Shown: positions 44,359 through 52,095 of the stretch, in pieces | Position numbering within the stretch: position 1 is the first letter of the stretch | How the letters are laid out: each line of letters begins with the position of its first letter | DNA from: Verrucomicrobiia bacterium | Lineage (GTDB): Bacteria; Verrucomicrobiota; Verrucomicrobiia; Limisphaerales; DASXHY01 | Assembly: GCA_035629175.1 (NCBI GenBank) | Contig: DASPIL010000031.1 | Coordinates: 32,243-96,242 of the forward strand | DNA length: 64,000 bases | Direction of reading: 5' to 3' | Notes under the pieces: generated by a model | Database searches by the model: none | The model's input: the letters and a program-made list of their open reading frames with translations, nothing else | What the model was told of the DNA's origin: nothing | Position numbers and translations under genes: made by a program

Positions 44359-46572
44359 TTACAGCTCTTGCTGCAATGCCTTCGGCACGTAGGTGCGGGT
44401 TTTGTTGAGGACGACGCCGACGTTGGCTTTGGTCTGGGTTAGCATGTCCACGGCTCGCTTCACGATGTCCCGATCGGTCTTTTCGGATTCCACCACCAGA
44501 AAGACCATGTCCATGAACCGCGCCAGTCGGGAGGTGGGACTGATCTGGCTGACCGCCGGCATGTCGAAGATGATATAGTCGTAATCACTGGCACGAAGCT
44601 TAGGGATTAGGCTTTGAAAACGTTTGTGCAGAATGCGAGGCAGGTTGCGATCGCCGGGACTGTCAGCCACGACAAACAAATTGTCGGTCACCATTGCGTC
44701 TTCGCGCTTGGTCCCATTGCCTTCGAGAAGTTCGTCCAAACCGCAGGCAAGCTTGCCATGGTGGAAATGCGCAGCGGCGCCTCGTTCCAGTTCATTCATG
44801 TCCACCAGCAAAACGTTTCCATCTCCGGTTTCCGAGAGAGTCGCTGCCAGCCCGCTCGCGATGGTGCTGACGCCGCTGCTCGGCGCACAGCCCGTCACCG
44901 CCACCAGCTTTGGCTTGTGGGTAAGATTCTGCGCTTCAAAGAAGAGCAACAGACGGTCGCGCAATGTTTCGTAATAGGTGCGCATTTCGGAATCTTCGTT
45001 CCAGGGAAATGCAGGGGGTGTATTGCCGTTGGTGGCATGCCCGTTTCCATTCGTGGCGGGAGCCCCAAGGAGCTTGCGGCGACTGTTACGAGAGTAGGGG
45101 ATGGAGAGGAAGAGCGGAACTTTCAGCTTCTGCTCAATCTCGATGGGCCGTTTGATTGACCGGTCGAGATACATCTCGATACCAAACGCCACGGCAATTC
45201 CCAGCAGGAGGGAACCGATTGCGACTCCGATGGCAATCTGAGCTGTCTTTGTGATAGTCCGACTGGGGGGAGTGGGGCTTTCAACCGTGCTGATGTTGGA
45301 TATCCGGCCAGAACTTAAAGCGTCATCAAATCTTGCGCTGCTCAGCCGGGATGAAAAGTCCTTGTAGTTCCGCTCCAGAAGATCTCTCTTGCGACGCAGT
45401 TCGTTGATGTCGCTTTCGATTTCCGCGATCTGTGCTGCTTCGAGGCGAATTTTCTGCATTTGCTCATTAAGCACACCGATCTTCGACTGAATCTGGCGGA
45501 TTTGGGCGAGTTGTATCCAAACATCCCGCTGGGTTACGACAGGCCCGTCGGCCGTCATTTGAGTCGCTGCGGCAGTTGGTGTCCCCAGCAACTGCGGAAA
45601 CTCTGCTTCCAAGGCGGTCATCGCCGTCTCCTTTTCGGCGATTTGCTTCTGGATATCAAGCACGCGAGGAGAATCAGGGAGATACTGGAGCAGGCGGTCC
45701 TTCTCGACCTTGCGCAGGGTTTCCAAAAGCGCTGAAACTTTTTTGTACTCTTGTACTTTTTCAGGGGGAGCAGATGTCGCTGTCATGGAGACCATGTTGG
45801 ATTCCATGGAAACGGGAACCATGTTTGTCAAGTCAGTGAAGTAAAGCTGCCGTGCCCTTAGGTCGGCTTCAGCAGCGAACAAGTTTTCTCGAATGCGCGC
45901 GATCTGTTCCGCACATGCGCGTTTGCTGTCTTCCAAGGTAAGAACGGGCGACTTCCCCTCGACAGTCCGGAGCTCTTGTTCCGTCTGTTGCAGTTCGACG
46001 CGAAGTTGGTCCGTTTGCCGGGTGAGCACTTCGTCAAGTGTGCCAGGTGCGTGATAAACCTGCTGATGAATCCGGAGATAACTCGCAATGACCTGGTTCA
46101 GAACCGGCTGAACAACGGCAGGGTCAGGGTGTTGGAAGGTAATCCCGATGACAGAGCCTCGCGCCTCAGGGATCAAGCCCCCGCGCACCACCCCGGCAGC
46201 TGCGCCCAAATCCGAACCGCCACTGACTTTGCTGAGGATATTCGAAGCGCCGATCGCCTCGGCAACTTGGCGAGCCAAATCAAAGCTCGACAGAATCGCG
46301 AGTTCCGAACTCATCACGGTGGAACCACGGCCGCCCGGGGTCATCACGGTGTCGTCACTGCCGGTGACAATCGACCGGGTGTCGGTGATATAGCGAATCA
46401 AGAGTCTCGTGCGAGACTCATAGACTTTCGGCTGCGTAAACCAGATCGCACCACCTGCGACAAGTCCGATTGCCCAAATCAGCAGAATCTTCCATTTGTG
46501 CCGAAAAACGGCGTGGTATGCGTCGCCGATCTTGAAATTCGGTCCAGCGGACGGTGGATTGGGATGAGACAT
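44359..46572 (-). CDS. Chain-length/tyrosine-kinase-like protein (Wzc/GumC) with altered P-loop
   Basis: 737 residues. N-terminal Wzz domain: cytoplasmic helix, membrane segment (ILLIWAIGLVAGGAIWF, about 32-48), long periplasmic coiled coil (about 180-420), second membrane segment (about 445-465), then a kinase-type domain. Walker A reads GCAPSSGVST (561-570), with Val568 in place of the invariant Lys; Walker A' is LLVDMN (Asp591), Walker B IIFDMP (Asp670). No C-terminal Tyr cluster; the end is YVPKALQQEL. Normal Wzc enzymes need the Lys and Tyr cluster, so this looks like a chain-length protein with a non-canonical or dead kinase. Assignment as Wzz/GumC is firm. Confidence 0.9.
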   Translation of the reverse strand: MSHPNPPSAGPNFKIGDAYHAVFRHKWKILLIWAIGLVAGGAIWFTQPKVYESRTRLLIRYITDTRSIVTGSDDTVMTPGGRGSTVMSSELAILSSFDLARQVAEAIGASNILSKVSGGSDLGAAAGVVRGGLIPEARGSVIGITFQHPDPAVVQPVLNQVIASYLRIHQQVYHAPGTLDEVLTRQTDQLRVELQQTEQELRTVEGKSPVLTLEDSKRACAEQIARIRENLFAAEADLRARQLYFTDLTNMVPVSMESNMVSMTATSAPPEKVQEYKKVSALLETLRKVEKDRLLQYLPDSPRVLDIQKQIAEKETAMTALEAEFPQLLGTPTAAATQMTADGPVVTQRDVWIQLAQIRQIQSKIGVLNEQMQKIRLEAAQIAEIESDINELRRKRDLLERNYKDFSSRLSSARFDDALSSGRISNISTVESPTPPSRTITKTAQIAIGVAIGSLLLGIAVAFGIEMYLDRSIKRPIEIEQKLKVPLFLSIPYSRNSRRKLLGAPATNGNGHATNGNTPPAFPWNEDSEMRTYYETLRDRLLLFFEAQNLTHKPKLVAVTGCAPSSGVSTIASGLAATLSETGDGNVLLVDMNELERGAAAHFHHGKLACGLDELLEGNGTKREDAMVTDNLFVVADSPGDRNLPRILHKRFQSLIPKLRASDYDYIIFDMPAVSQISPTSRLARFMDMVFLVVESEKTDRDIVKRAVDMLTQTKANVGVVLNKTRTYVPKALQQEL

Positions 46573-46598
46573 AATGAAATTGGAACATGGCCCGCTGC

Positions 46599-47732
46599 CT
46601 AGGCCACGTGTTTATACAGCAATGCGCCGATCAGACGAAGGATGGAAAGTGGAACATGGCGCAGAACGCTTGCGTGACGGCCGGAACTATCATCGGTTGA
46701 AGGGACGCAGGCGGCTGTCGAGATATCGTAGCGATGATAACCGATCGCAAGTTCCTCAGCACCCCAACCGAGTTTAAAACGGCGCAACCCTTCCTGGCCG
46801 ATGGAGGTTCGGCCGAAATCCAAGATGCGCGCTCCCAAGGCGCTGAGCCATTGAATCGCTTTCCACATCACGAGATTATTTGCGCGCAGCTCCAGGAATA
46901 CGGGGTCCGAGGCGCCAAACTTATAGATCGAGTGCGCGCCTTTATGTAAAAACACAGCGGCTGCGATCGGCTTGCTCTGGTATCGGGCTGTAATTACCAT
47001 GCCCAGGCCTTGGGACAGAATGTGGCGGTGAAGATTCAAAAAAAGACGGAACGGTTGCGGCGGTATCCCATGCTTTTGCCGTGTTTGACAGTGAAGCAGA
47101 TAATACGTTCGGAGCGCATCAAGGGTGTTTGACTTGTCGATTGTGACGCCGGCCCGTTCTGCTTTTCGAATGGCGCGACGGACCGAACTTTCAAATCCGT
47201 TGAATAGCGTGTCAGCCGACGCTGAAAGGTTCAATGTGTGTCTGTGGAACTGGATTGACGGTTCGTTGAACTTCGGGTGTTCCAGATCGGAAAGGTCGGA
47301 TCGGAATTCCAGGTACTTCCATTTCCGCTGCTCTCCTAGTTGAATGGCCTCGTTGATCAGTTCGCGTTGCGAATCTTTGTCACCCAGCATTGGACACGAG
47401 TCGGTGAAGGGGAGGCAGATGCCTCGGCGGCCGGTGAGCCAGCTATCAACTTCCAGTAAGGGCAGGGCGGCGGACCCTCTCCCTAGCCCTCTCCCATCTG
47501 ACCCATCCTCAGTCAAGCCACTTTGGAGGGCAGGTTGGAGAGGGAAGGGAATTGATGGATCTGCGTCGCTTGCGAGGGCTTCTCTTGCGATTAGGTAATG
47601 CGGGGTGTAGCCGTAGGTTTCCCGCAAGACTGCTGCCCATGCACCGGTGTGGAATACATTGAAACCTTCAAGCCCGGAAACTGCGGCGTCCCACTCCGTT
47701 CCCGCTCGCGGATCGATACGTTGAATTTCCAC
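46599..47732 (-). CDS. FemAB-like aminoacyl/acyltransferase (exosortase/EPS-associated) with a repeat-derived insert
   Basis: 377 residues from GTG 47732. GNAT/FemAB fold: FNVFHTGAWAAVLRETYGYTPHYLIA at the N-terminus, LNLSASADTLFNGFESSVRRAIRKAERAGV (the Fem RRxxxxA region), HKGAHSIYKFGAS and LELRANNLVMWKAIQWL. FemAB-like genes are common partners of PEP-CTERM/exosortase loci. Residues 53-88 are a non-homologous, GC-rich insertion encoded by a REP-like palindrome (47469-47576). No other start exists upstream in the frame. Substrate unknown; modification of a matrix protein or polymer end is inference. Confidence 0.82.
   Translation of the reverse strand: MEIQRIDPRAGTEWDAAVSGLEGFNVFHTGAWAAVLRETYGYTPHYLIAREALASDADPSIPFPLQPALQSGLTEDGSDGRGLGRGSAALPLLEVDSWLTGRRGICLPFTDSCPMLGDKDSQRELINEAIQLGEQRKWKYLEFRSDLSDLEHPKFNEPSIQFHRHTLNLSASADTLFNGFESSVRRAIRKAERAGVTIDKSNTLDALRTYYLLHCQTRQKHGIPPQPFRLFLNLHRHILSQGLGMVITARYQSKPIAAAVFLHKGAHSIYKFGASDPVFLELRANNLVMWKAIQWLSALGARILDFGRTSIGQEGLRRFKLGWGAEELAIGYHRYDISTAACVPSTDDSSGRHASVLRHVPLSILRLIGALLYKHVA
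47469..47576 (-). repeat. REP-like palindromic insert inside the FemAB-like gene
   Basis: Ends CCCTCTCC (47475-47482) and GGAGAGGG (47537-47544) form an imperfect inverted repeat of the same class as the GC-rich blocks at 10.8-11.2 kb and 55.5-55.9 kb. It keeps frame and has no stop, encoding PFPLQPALQSGL and DGSDGRGLGRGSA. Confidence 0.75.
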
Positions 47733-47830
47733 GCAGCGGGTTGCGCAAGTTTCAACATTCGCGCAGGGTTGCCCGACCGAGTTCGGGCGGATGCAGGCAC
47801 CGTGGATGCGTTAACGACCGGAGCTGCACG

Positions 47831-48943
47831 TCATGCGGTCACGGCCTTCTCAGAAACAGCATAGTTTCCCGCTGCCTTCAAGTGCCCGCCGTTTGCCGCC
47901 AGTTTCTTTGCAGCCAATACCCGGTCTTCCAACACGACCACGCCACCGTTCATTTTCAACGATGCCGACGAAGCTTCCAGGATGCGAACCAGCTCCAAAC
48001 CGCGACGGCCATGCGTCAGTGGCGTGATACCTTCTCGAATGCAATCCAGAAAGTGCTGGCATTCAGACTTCAAAGGCTCCTCGTGTTTGATGTACGGAAC
48101 ATACATGTCGCCGTAATGATAGGCGTATTGGAACTCTCCGAATGTGTCGTAATGCGGCGGACGGTCGACACAGGCGTCGAACACCTTGATTTTGTCGAGC
48201 GTGGCAACATCATCATAGACGATCATCCGTTTGCTACCGACAATAGTCATTTCACGTGTCTTCCGCGGATCGAGCCAGCTGCTGTGAATAATCGCCGAGC
48301 GGTTCTGGCGGAAAGACAAGCACATTGCCGTAACGTCCTCGACTCCAGGCGTCACATGAGCGCTTCCAGTACAGTTCACACTCAATGGCATTTCCTCGGT
48401 GATATGGAGGATGATTGAAAGATCGTGAGGAGCCAAATCCCATGCGACGTTGATGTCTTGCTGGAATAAACCAAGGTTCAGCCGACGAGCGGAAATGTAT
48501 CGAATGTCACCCAGATCGCCCCATTCCACGATTTCCTTGATCTTCCGAACCGCGGGTGAATACAGGAATGTGTCGCCCACCATCAACACGAGCCCCTTGT
48601 TTTCGGCGATGTCAACAAGCTCCTCGCAATGCGCGACCGAATCGGCCAAAGGCTTTTCCACGAGCGTATGTTTGCCGGCAAGGAGACTGGCTTTCGCCAT
48701 CGGGAAGTGATGCTTGACAGCCGTTGCGATCACAACAGCGTCGACATCGTAATCCGTCAGCATGCGTTCAAACTGAGTCTCCGTTGCGGCTTCCGGATAC
48801 AAGTTCTTCAAATGTTGCAGGCGTTGAACGCTGACATCGCACATAGCCTTCAGCGTGCAGCCCGGAAGAGACCGGAAATTGCGTATGAGGTTGGGGCCCC
48901 AGTAGCCGCAGCCCACGACGCCAACGTTGATGTGTTTGGTCAT
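47831..48943 (-). CDS. Gfo/Idh/MocA oxidoreductase (UDP-GlcNAc-3-dehydrogenase-like)
   Basis: 370 residues from ATG 48943 (MTKHINVGVVGCGYWGPNLIRNF); upstream open frame is not protein-like. NAD-binding GCGYWG (11-16), EKP motif with Lys97, and WDLAPHDLSIIL with the second active His. This subgroup (WbpB/WlbA and archaeal UDP-GlcNAc 3-dehydrogenases) oxidises the 3-position of UDP-GlcNAc or its uronate. With the WbpA-like enzyme at 13943 it could give a 3-keto (then 3-amino) uronate, but no aminotransferase is present in the window. Confidence 0.87.
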   Translation of the reverse strand: MTKHINVGVVGCGYWGPNLIRNFRSLPGCTLKAMCDVSVQRLQHLKNLYPEAATETQFERMLTDYDVDAVVIATAVKHHFPMAKASLLAGKHTLVEKPLADSVAHCEELVDIAENKGLVLMVGDTFLYSPAVRKIKEIVEWGDLGDIRYISARRLNLGLFQQDINVAWDLAPHDLSIILHITEEMPLSVNCTGSAHVTPGVEDVTAMCLSFRQNRSAIIHSSWLDPRKTREMTIVGSKRMIVYDDVATLDKIKVFDACVDRPPHYDTFGEFQYAYHYGDMYVPYIKHEEPLKSECQHFLDCIREGITPLTHGRRGLELVRILEASSASLKMNGGVVVLEDRVLAAKKLAANGGHLKAAGNYAVSEKAVTA

Positions 48944-49283
48944 AATTTTGCTTCTTGAATAAATGTGGTCAGTAGTTGCGGAGGGCTGCGCCTGCTGGTT
49001 TGGGATCATTGACGGGGCTGTGCGACGCTCCGGGGGGTGACTAAATTGGGATGTGAAACGCGACTCAGAGCCGTCTGTACGGGCTCCGCACTTGTTCGCG
49101 AATTGAATTCTTTTCGCAAACTTCAACGGCGTTCCCAATGCTTCCCATATTTCCAGCGCTCGTTGCCGGCGCGCTCCTCTGGCGCTTCAATATCATCTTC
49201 TGCGCCAATCCAATGTTCTGCGGCAAACAGAGGTCCTTTTGGCCCGTGGCAAGCCCCGCGAGAACCGGGCCAAAACTGCCATG
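48944..49283. other. Gap between the Gfo/Idh gene and the NusG-like gene
   Basis: 340 bases with no supported gene. A 49-codon plus-strand frame (49138-49287, MLPIFPALVAGALLWRF...) is hydrophobic but has no start signal and points against the operon, so it is not called. The stretch just upstream of ATG 48943 is A/T-rich, and a 10-bp inverted repeat sits at its right end. Confidence 0.5.
49237..49275. repeat. Ten-base perfect inverted repeat after the NusG-like gene
   Basis: TTTTGGCCCG (49237-49246) and CGGGCCAAAA (49266-49275) with a 19-base loop, eight bases past the stop codon of the antiterminator gene. The T run is on the wrong side of each arm for a terminator in either direction. Confidence 0.7.
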
Positions 49284-49856
49284 CTAGGTCACCGCCGCGA
49301 GGGCCGGAAGGAGATCGGCCATTCTTCGATTTTCCAAGGTCACCGCGCTCCGATCGACTTCCACAAGCGTCGGGCGTCCAAGCACATCCATCAGGACTTG
49401 AACGCGGCGCCTCGCGGGCATCGAACGCAGCACCACCCCGGAAAGCCCGCGGAAGGCACCTTCCGCGATGATAACGTCCGCGCCAGATTCCAGGCGGTCT
49501 TCGACTGGCATCGGCTCCTCGGACTCAAAACAACTGCGCAGATCGGCGATGATCGCATCAGGCACAGGAGGAACCTCATCGCCGAAATGGACGAGGGTGC
49601 TCACGCCGTTCACAAAGCGGATGTCCATCATCTGCGAGCGTTCGCAGCGAAGAAAAATGTAACAAGGGAAGAGCGGCTCAACGGTTCGAACAGGACCGCG
49701 ACGAGTGGCGCGCTCAATGCGCAGCCGGGGATTAAACACTTCCAATCCGACCTGACGAACCAGATTCGCGGCCGCGATGTGCTCATGCTTCGGTTTGGTC
49801 CGCGCGCAATACCAGTTCATCGTTTCGATGCAGCTACTTTCAGACTGTGCGATCAT
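49284..49856 (-). CDS. NusG-family antiterminator (RfaH/UpxY/LoaP-like)
   Basis: 190 residues (176 from the second ATG at 49820, MNWYCARTKPKHEHIAAAN). NGN domain: WYCARTKPKHEHIAAANLVRQVG, PLFPCYIFLRCE, RFVNGVSTLVHFGDEVPPVP; C-terminal KOW segment GADVIIAEGAFRGLSGVVL. Specialised NusG paralogues in capsule/EPS loci prevent early termination over long operons. Here it stands at the head of the ~36-kb minus-strand run ending at 13943 and behind a repeat cassette. A 14-base palindrome lies 30 bases upstream. Confidence 0.93.
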   Translation of the reverse strand: MIAQSESSCIETMNWYCARTKPKHEHIAAANLVRQVGLEVFNPRLRIERATRRGPVRTVEPLFPCYIFLRCERSQMMDIRFVNGVSTLVHFGDEVPPVPDAIIADLRSCFESEEPMPVEDRLESGADVIIAEGAFRGLSGVVLRSMPARRRVQVLMDVLGRPTLVEVDRSAVTLENRRMADLLPALAAVT

Positions 49857-49886
49857 ACTTCTGTTCCGGGGGCCGCTGCATCTATC

Positions 49887-49900
49887 GTTCCGCGCGGAAC
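49887..49900. promoter_or_regulatory. 14-bp perfect palindrome upstream of the antiterminator gene
   Basis: GTTCCGCGCGGAAC, 30 bases before the ATG at 49856. Shape fits a dimeric-regulator operator. It resembles the ParB site parS (TGTTTCACGTGAAACA) only loosely, so that reading is not favoured. Confidence 0.45.
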
Positions 49901-50129
49901 ATTCTTTACCTTTAAGTGCGGTGCAACCAGTGGAAGTGCTTCAAATCGCGCCAGTCTTGCACTGTCGGCGATCAACGGACGCGATGCTGCCGTCCGCTTT
50001 GTGTCCCAACTTGGTTTCATGGGATGGGATTGTGTACACGGCGGCAGGGGTTGTCTGTCGTGGACAATGCTGATTTTGCCGTCCGTCCGAGCATGACAGG
50101 GTGTAGTGGGGAGCGCTACATGGGCGGGC

Positions 50130-50250
50130 AGGGACGACGGGACGAGGGGACCACGGGACCACGAGACGAAGGGACTAAAGGACGAAGGGACTAAAGGACG
50201 AAGGGATTAAAGGACGAAGGGACTCAAGGACGAAGGGACGAAGGGACTAC
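50130..50250 (+). repeat. GGAC-family 8-bp array, left flank of the four-helix-bundle gene
   Basis: GGGACGACGGGACGAGGGGAC at the left grades into regular GGGACTAA-AGGACGAA units; about 14 units. Its last unit (GGGACTAC) carries the TAG stop codon of the gene at 50247. Confidence 0.92.
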
Positions 50251-50612
50251 TTTCCGGTTTGTTTTTCAACGGCGGTAATGAGGCCGTGCAGACACGCAAA
50301 AGTTCTCCGGCCTGCACCTTCGAGCAATTCAGCTTGTTCGGTTGTCAGGTAACCTAAGCGGCTAGCCAAGTGGACAAAGTATTGGGTCTCGCTAAGCGAA
50401 CCGCGCGATATGTAGAGAAAGTGTAGGTAATCGCGTTGGGTCTCGCGTGAGGAACCTTCGACTATATTGGCCGGAACCGAATACGCGGCACGGCGAAGCT
50501 GGCTCGTCAGACCGTAGATCTCTGCCTGTGGAAAGTTCCGAGTGCATTCGTAGACCGCCAATGTCAACTCGTCACTCAGCTTCCATGCCTGAATCTTCCT
50601 GTAATCCCTCAT
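50247..50612 (-). CDS. Four-helix-bundle protein (S23/IVP family)
   Basis: 121 residues. MRDYRKIQAWKLSDELTLAVYE is the family start; QLRRAAYSVPANIVEGSSRETQRDYLHFLYISRGSLSETQYFVHLASRLGYL is diagnostic of the four-helix-bundle (23S rRNA intervening-sequence) family. It differs in sequence from the copy at 43830. The stop TAG is inside the GGAC array at its left, and an inverted array begins 10 bases upstream of its ATG; the whole 0.54-kb piece separates the Wza-like gene from the NusG-like gene. Molecular role unknown. Confidence 0.9.
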   Translation of the reverse strand: MRDYRKIQAWKLSDELTLAVYECTRNFPQAEIYGLTSQLRRAAYSVPANIVEGSSRETQRDYLHFLYISRGSLSETQYFVHLASRLGYLTTEQAELLEGAGRRTFACLHGLITAVEKQTGK

Positions 50613-50621
50613 CCCCTCACC

Positions 50622-50673
50622 CTTTAGTCCTTTAGTCCCGTCGTCCTTTAGTCCCGTAGTCCCGTAGTCCCTT
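50622..50673 (-). repeat. GGAC-family array, right flank (inverted)
   Basis: On the plus strand TAGTCCTTTAGTCCCGTCG, TCCTTTAGTCCCGTAGTCCCGTAG: the complement of the left flank, so the two arrays can pair. It ends four bases before the stop of the Wza-like gene. Confidence 0.92.
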
Positions 50674-50676
50674 CCA

Positions 50677-51387
50677 TCAGAACCAAACGAAGCGTTCGGG
50701 GACGTAGACGATGTCGGAGGGTTTCAGGTAAAATGGCTCGGATTCCGCCCCGTTCATCACCTTGCGAAGATTGAATTGGTAGTGCTTCATGCGGCCATCA
50801 ACCTCGCGCATGACACGCACGGCCTTCAAATTGGCGGTGCCGTAGTTGAATCCACCGGCTTCCATGATGCCTTCGAGCACCGATAACGGACGATTGGCCA
50901 TCACTTTGCCGGGACGCAGCACAGCGCCTGTGACGAAGATCGGGTAGCTCGATGACTCAATGAAGACATTCACTTCCTTGTCGATCAATTGATCGCCGTA
51001 CAGCTTGACGAGTTCGTCCTTCAACTGAATCGGAGTTAATCCCGCTGCAGGCACCTCGCCGACCAGATCCAGGGCGATCTTTCCGTCGCGGCGAATCGTC
51101 GTGACCGAGTTCAAGTTCGGGTTTCCAGGAAATCCGATTCGGAGCACATCGCCTTCGCGCAATACGACCGAAACAGAACTATTGCTGTTCGTGGCGTCGG
51201 AAACGGTGTTGGTTCCCTGGGCTGCTGCTGCAGCTTGTTTCAGGGCCTCCGCTTCCTTGGTGGCCTTGGGTTTCGGCACCGACGAGGCGCAGCCCGCGCC
51301 CGCGTGGATCAGGAACAATGTCGTGACAAGAAGCGCCAGCCGCGAAAGAGCCTGAAAGAATCGTGTTGGGCTGTTCATGGAATGCAT
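50677..51387 (-). CDS. Polysaccharide export lipoprotein (Wza-like)
   Basis: 236 residues. Signal with lipobox HAGAGC (Cys33), then the Poly_export domain (VVLREGDVLRIGFPGNPNLNSVTTIRRDG) and an SLBB-type segment (YPIFVTGAVLRPGKVMANRPLSVLEGIMEAGG). Shorter than E. coli Wza (about 350 residues), consistent with the single-SLBB form found in many bacteria. It would form the outer-membrane channel for the polymer, partnered by the Wzc-like protein at 44359. Sits 36 bases after the response regulator gene. Confidence 0.92.
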   Translation of the reverse strand: MHSMNSPTRFFQALSRLALLVTTLFLIHAGAGCASSVPKPKATKEAEALKQAAAAAQGTNTVSDATNSNSSVSVVLREGDVLRIGFPGNPNLNSVTTIRRDGKIALDLVGEVPAAGLTPIQLKDELVKLYGDQLIDKEVNVFIESSSYPIFVTGAVLRPGKVMANRPLSVLEGIMEAGGFNYGTANLKAVRVMREVDGRMKHYQFNLRKVMNGAESEPFYLKPSDIVYVPERFVWF

Positions 51388-51423
51388 GGTCGGAGGAAAG
51401 CGCGACTTCTTAAAGCTTTTTGA

Positions 51424-52095
51424 TCAGTACGTGTTTGAAAGCGCCCAGCGAATTGCCATCTGGAGGAGCTCGGATCCGTCCTTCAAACCGAGCTTTTGCT
51501 TAATGCGGCAGCGATACGTCTCAACCGTGCTGATGTCGATGTGGAGGGTTTCGGAAATTTGCTGGGTGCTGCGGCCAAGGCCGACTTGTTCAAATACCTG
51601 CAACTCTCGCTCTGAAAGGCGTTCCGCCACGGATTGATGCGTCGTGGATGGGGATGCGAGCCGGGACGCTACCTGAGCAGCGGCACGCTCGCTCCAATAA
51701 ATGTCGCCTGCGATTACCTTGTGCATCGCCTGCACAATGGTCTTGGGCGGTTCCTGCTTGGAAACATAACCGCGGGCGCCAGCTCGAACTGCCCGCTCGG
51801 CGGTGATGGTTTCGTCCTGCATCGAGAGGACGAGCGTTTTTACCTTCGGAAATCGGTCGCGGAGATCGCGGATGAGGTCGAGGCCGTCCGAGGATCGCAG
51901 GCGAAGGTCAATGATCGCAAGGTCGGGTTGCGCGGCGGCGATGCCTTGCAACGCTTCCTCGCGGTCGTCAGCCTCTCCGCAGAATTCCAGTCCGGATTCT
52001 TTCCGGATCGCTTCTTTCAATGCCTGACGCACCAGGGGATGGTCATCGACCACAAAAACCCTGGTTCGCTTCTCCCCATTTGCTGCTTTCTTCAT
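51424..52095 (-). CDS. NarL/LuxR-type response regulator
   Basis: 223 residues. Receiver domain: acidic pair Asp17-Asp18, phospho-acceptor Asp63 in DLAIIDLRL, conserved Thr/Ser region LSM (90-92) and Lys113. C-terminal LuxR helix-turn-helix (LSERELQVFEQVGLGRSTQQISETLHIDISTVETYRCRI). A strong AGGAG lies just before the ATG. No cognate kinase is nearby. It is the first gene upstream of the Wza-like gene, so it probably controls the exopolysaccharide locus. Confidence 0.93.
   Translation of the reverse strand: MKKAANGEKRTRVFVVDDHPLVRQALKEAIRKESGLEFCGEADDREEALQGIAAAQPDLAIIDLRLRSSDGLDLIRDLRDRFPKVKTLVLSMQDETITAERAVRAGARGYVSKQEPPKTIVQAMHKVIAGDIYWSERAAAQVASRLASPSTTHQSVAERLSERELQVFEQVGLGRSTQQISETLHIDISTVETYRCRIKQKLGLKDGSELLQMAIRWALSNTY

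Noticed and set aside
49138..49287. Small hydrophobic plus-strand ORF
   Set aside because: No ribosome site, overlaps the 3' end of the NusG-like gene, against the direction of the operon; likely chance.
49887..49900. parS site for ParB
   Set aside because: GTTCCGCGCGGAAC differs from the parS core at several positions and no parAB genes are nearby; kept only as a generic palindrome.
43830..50612. Diversity-generating retroelement because of the Avd-like four-helix-bundle proteins
   Set aside because: No reverse transcriptase, template/variable repeat pair or target gene was found in the window.
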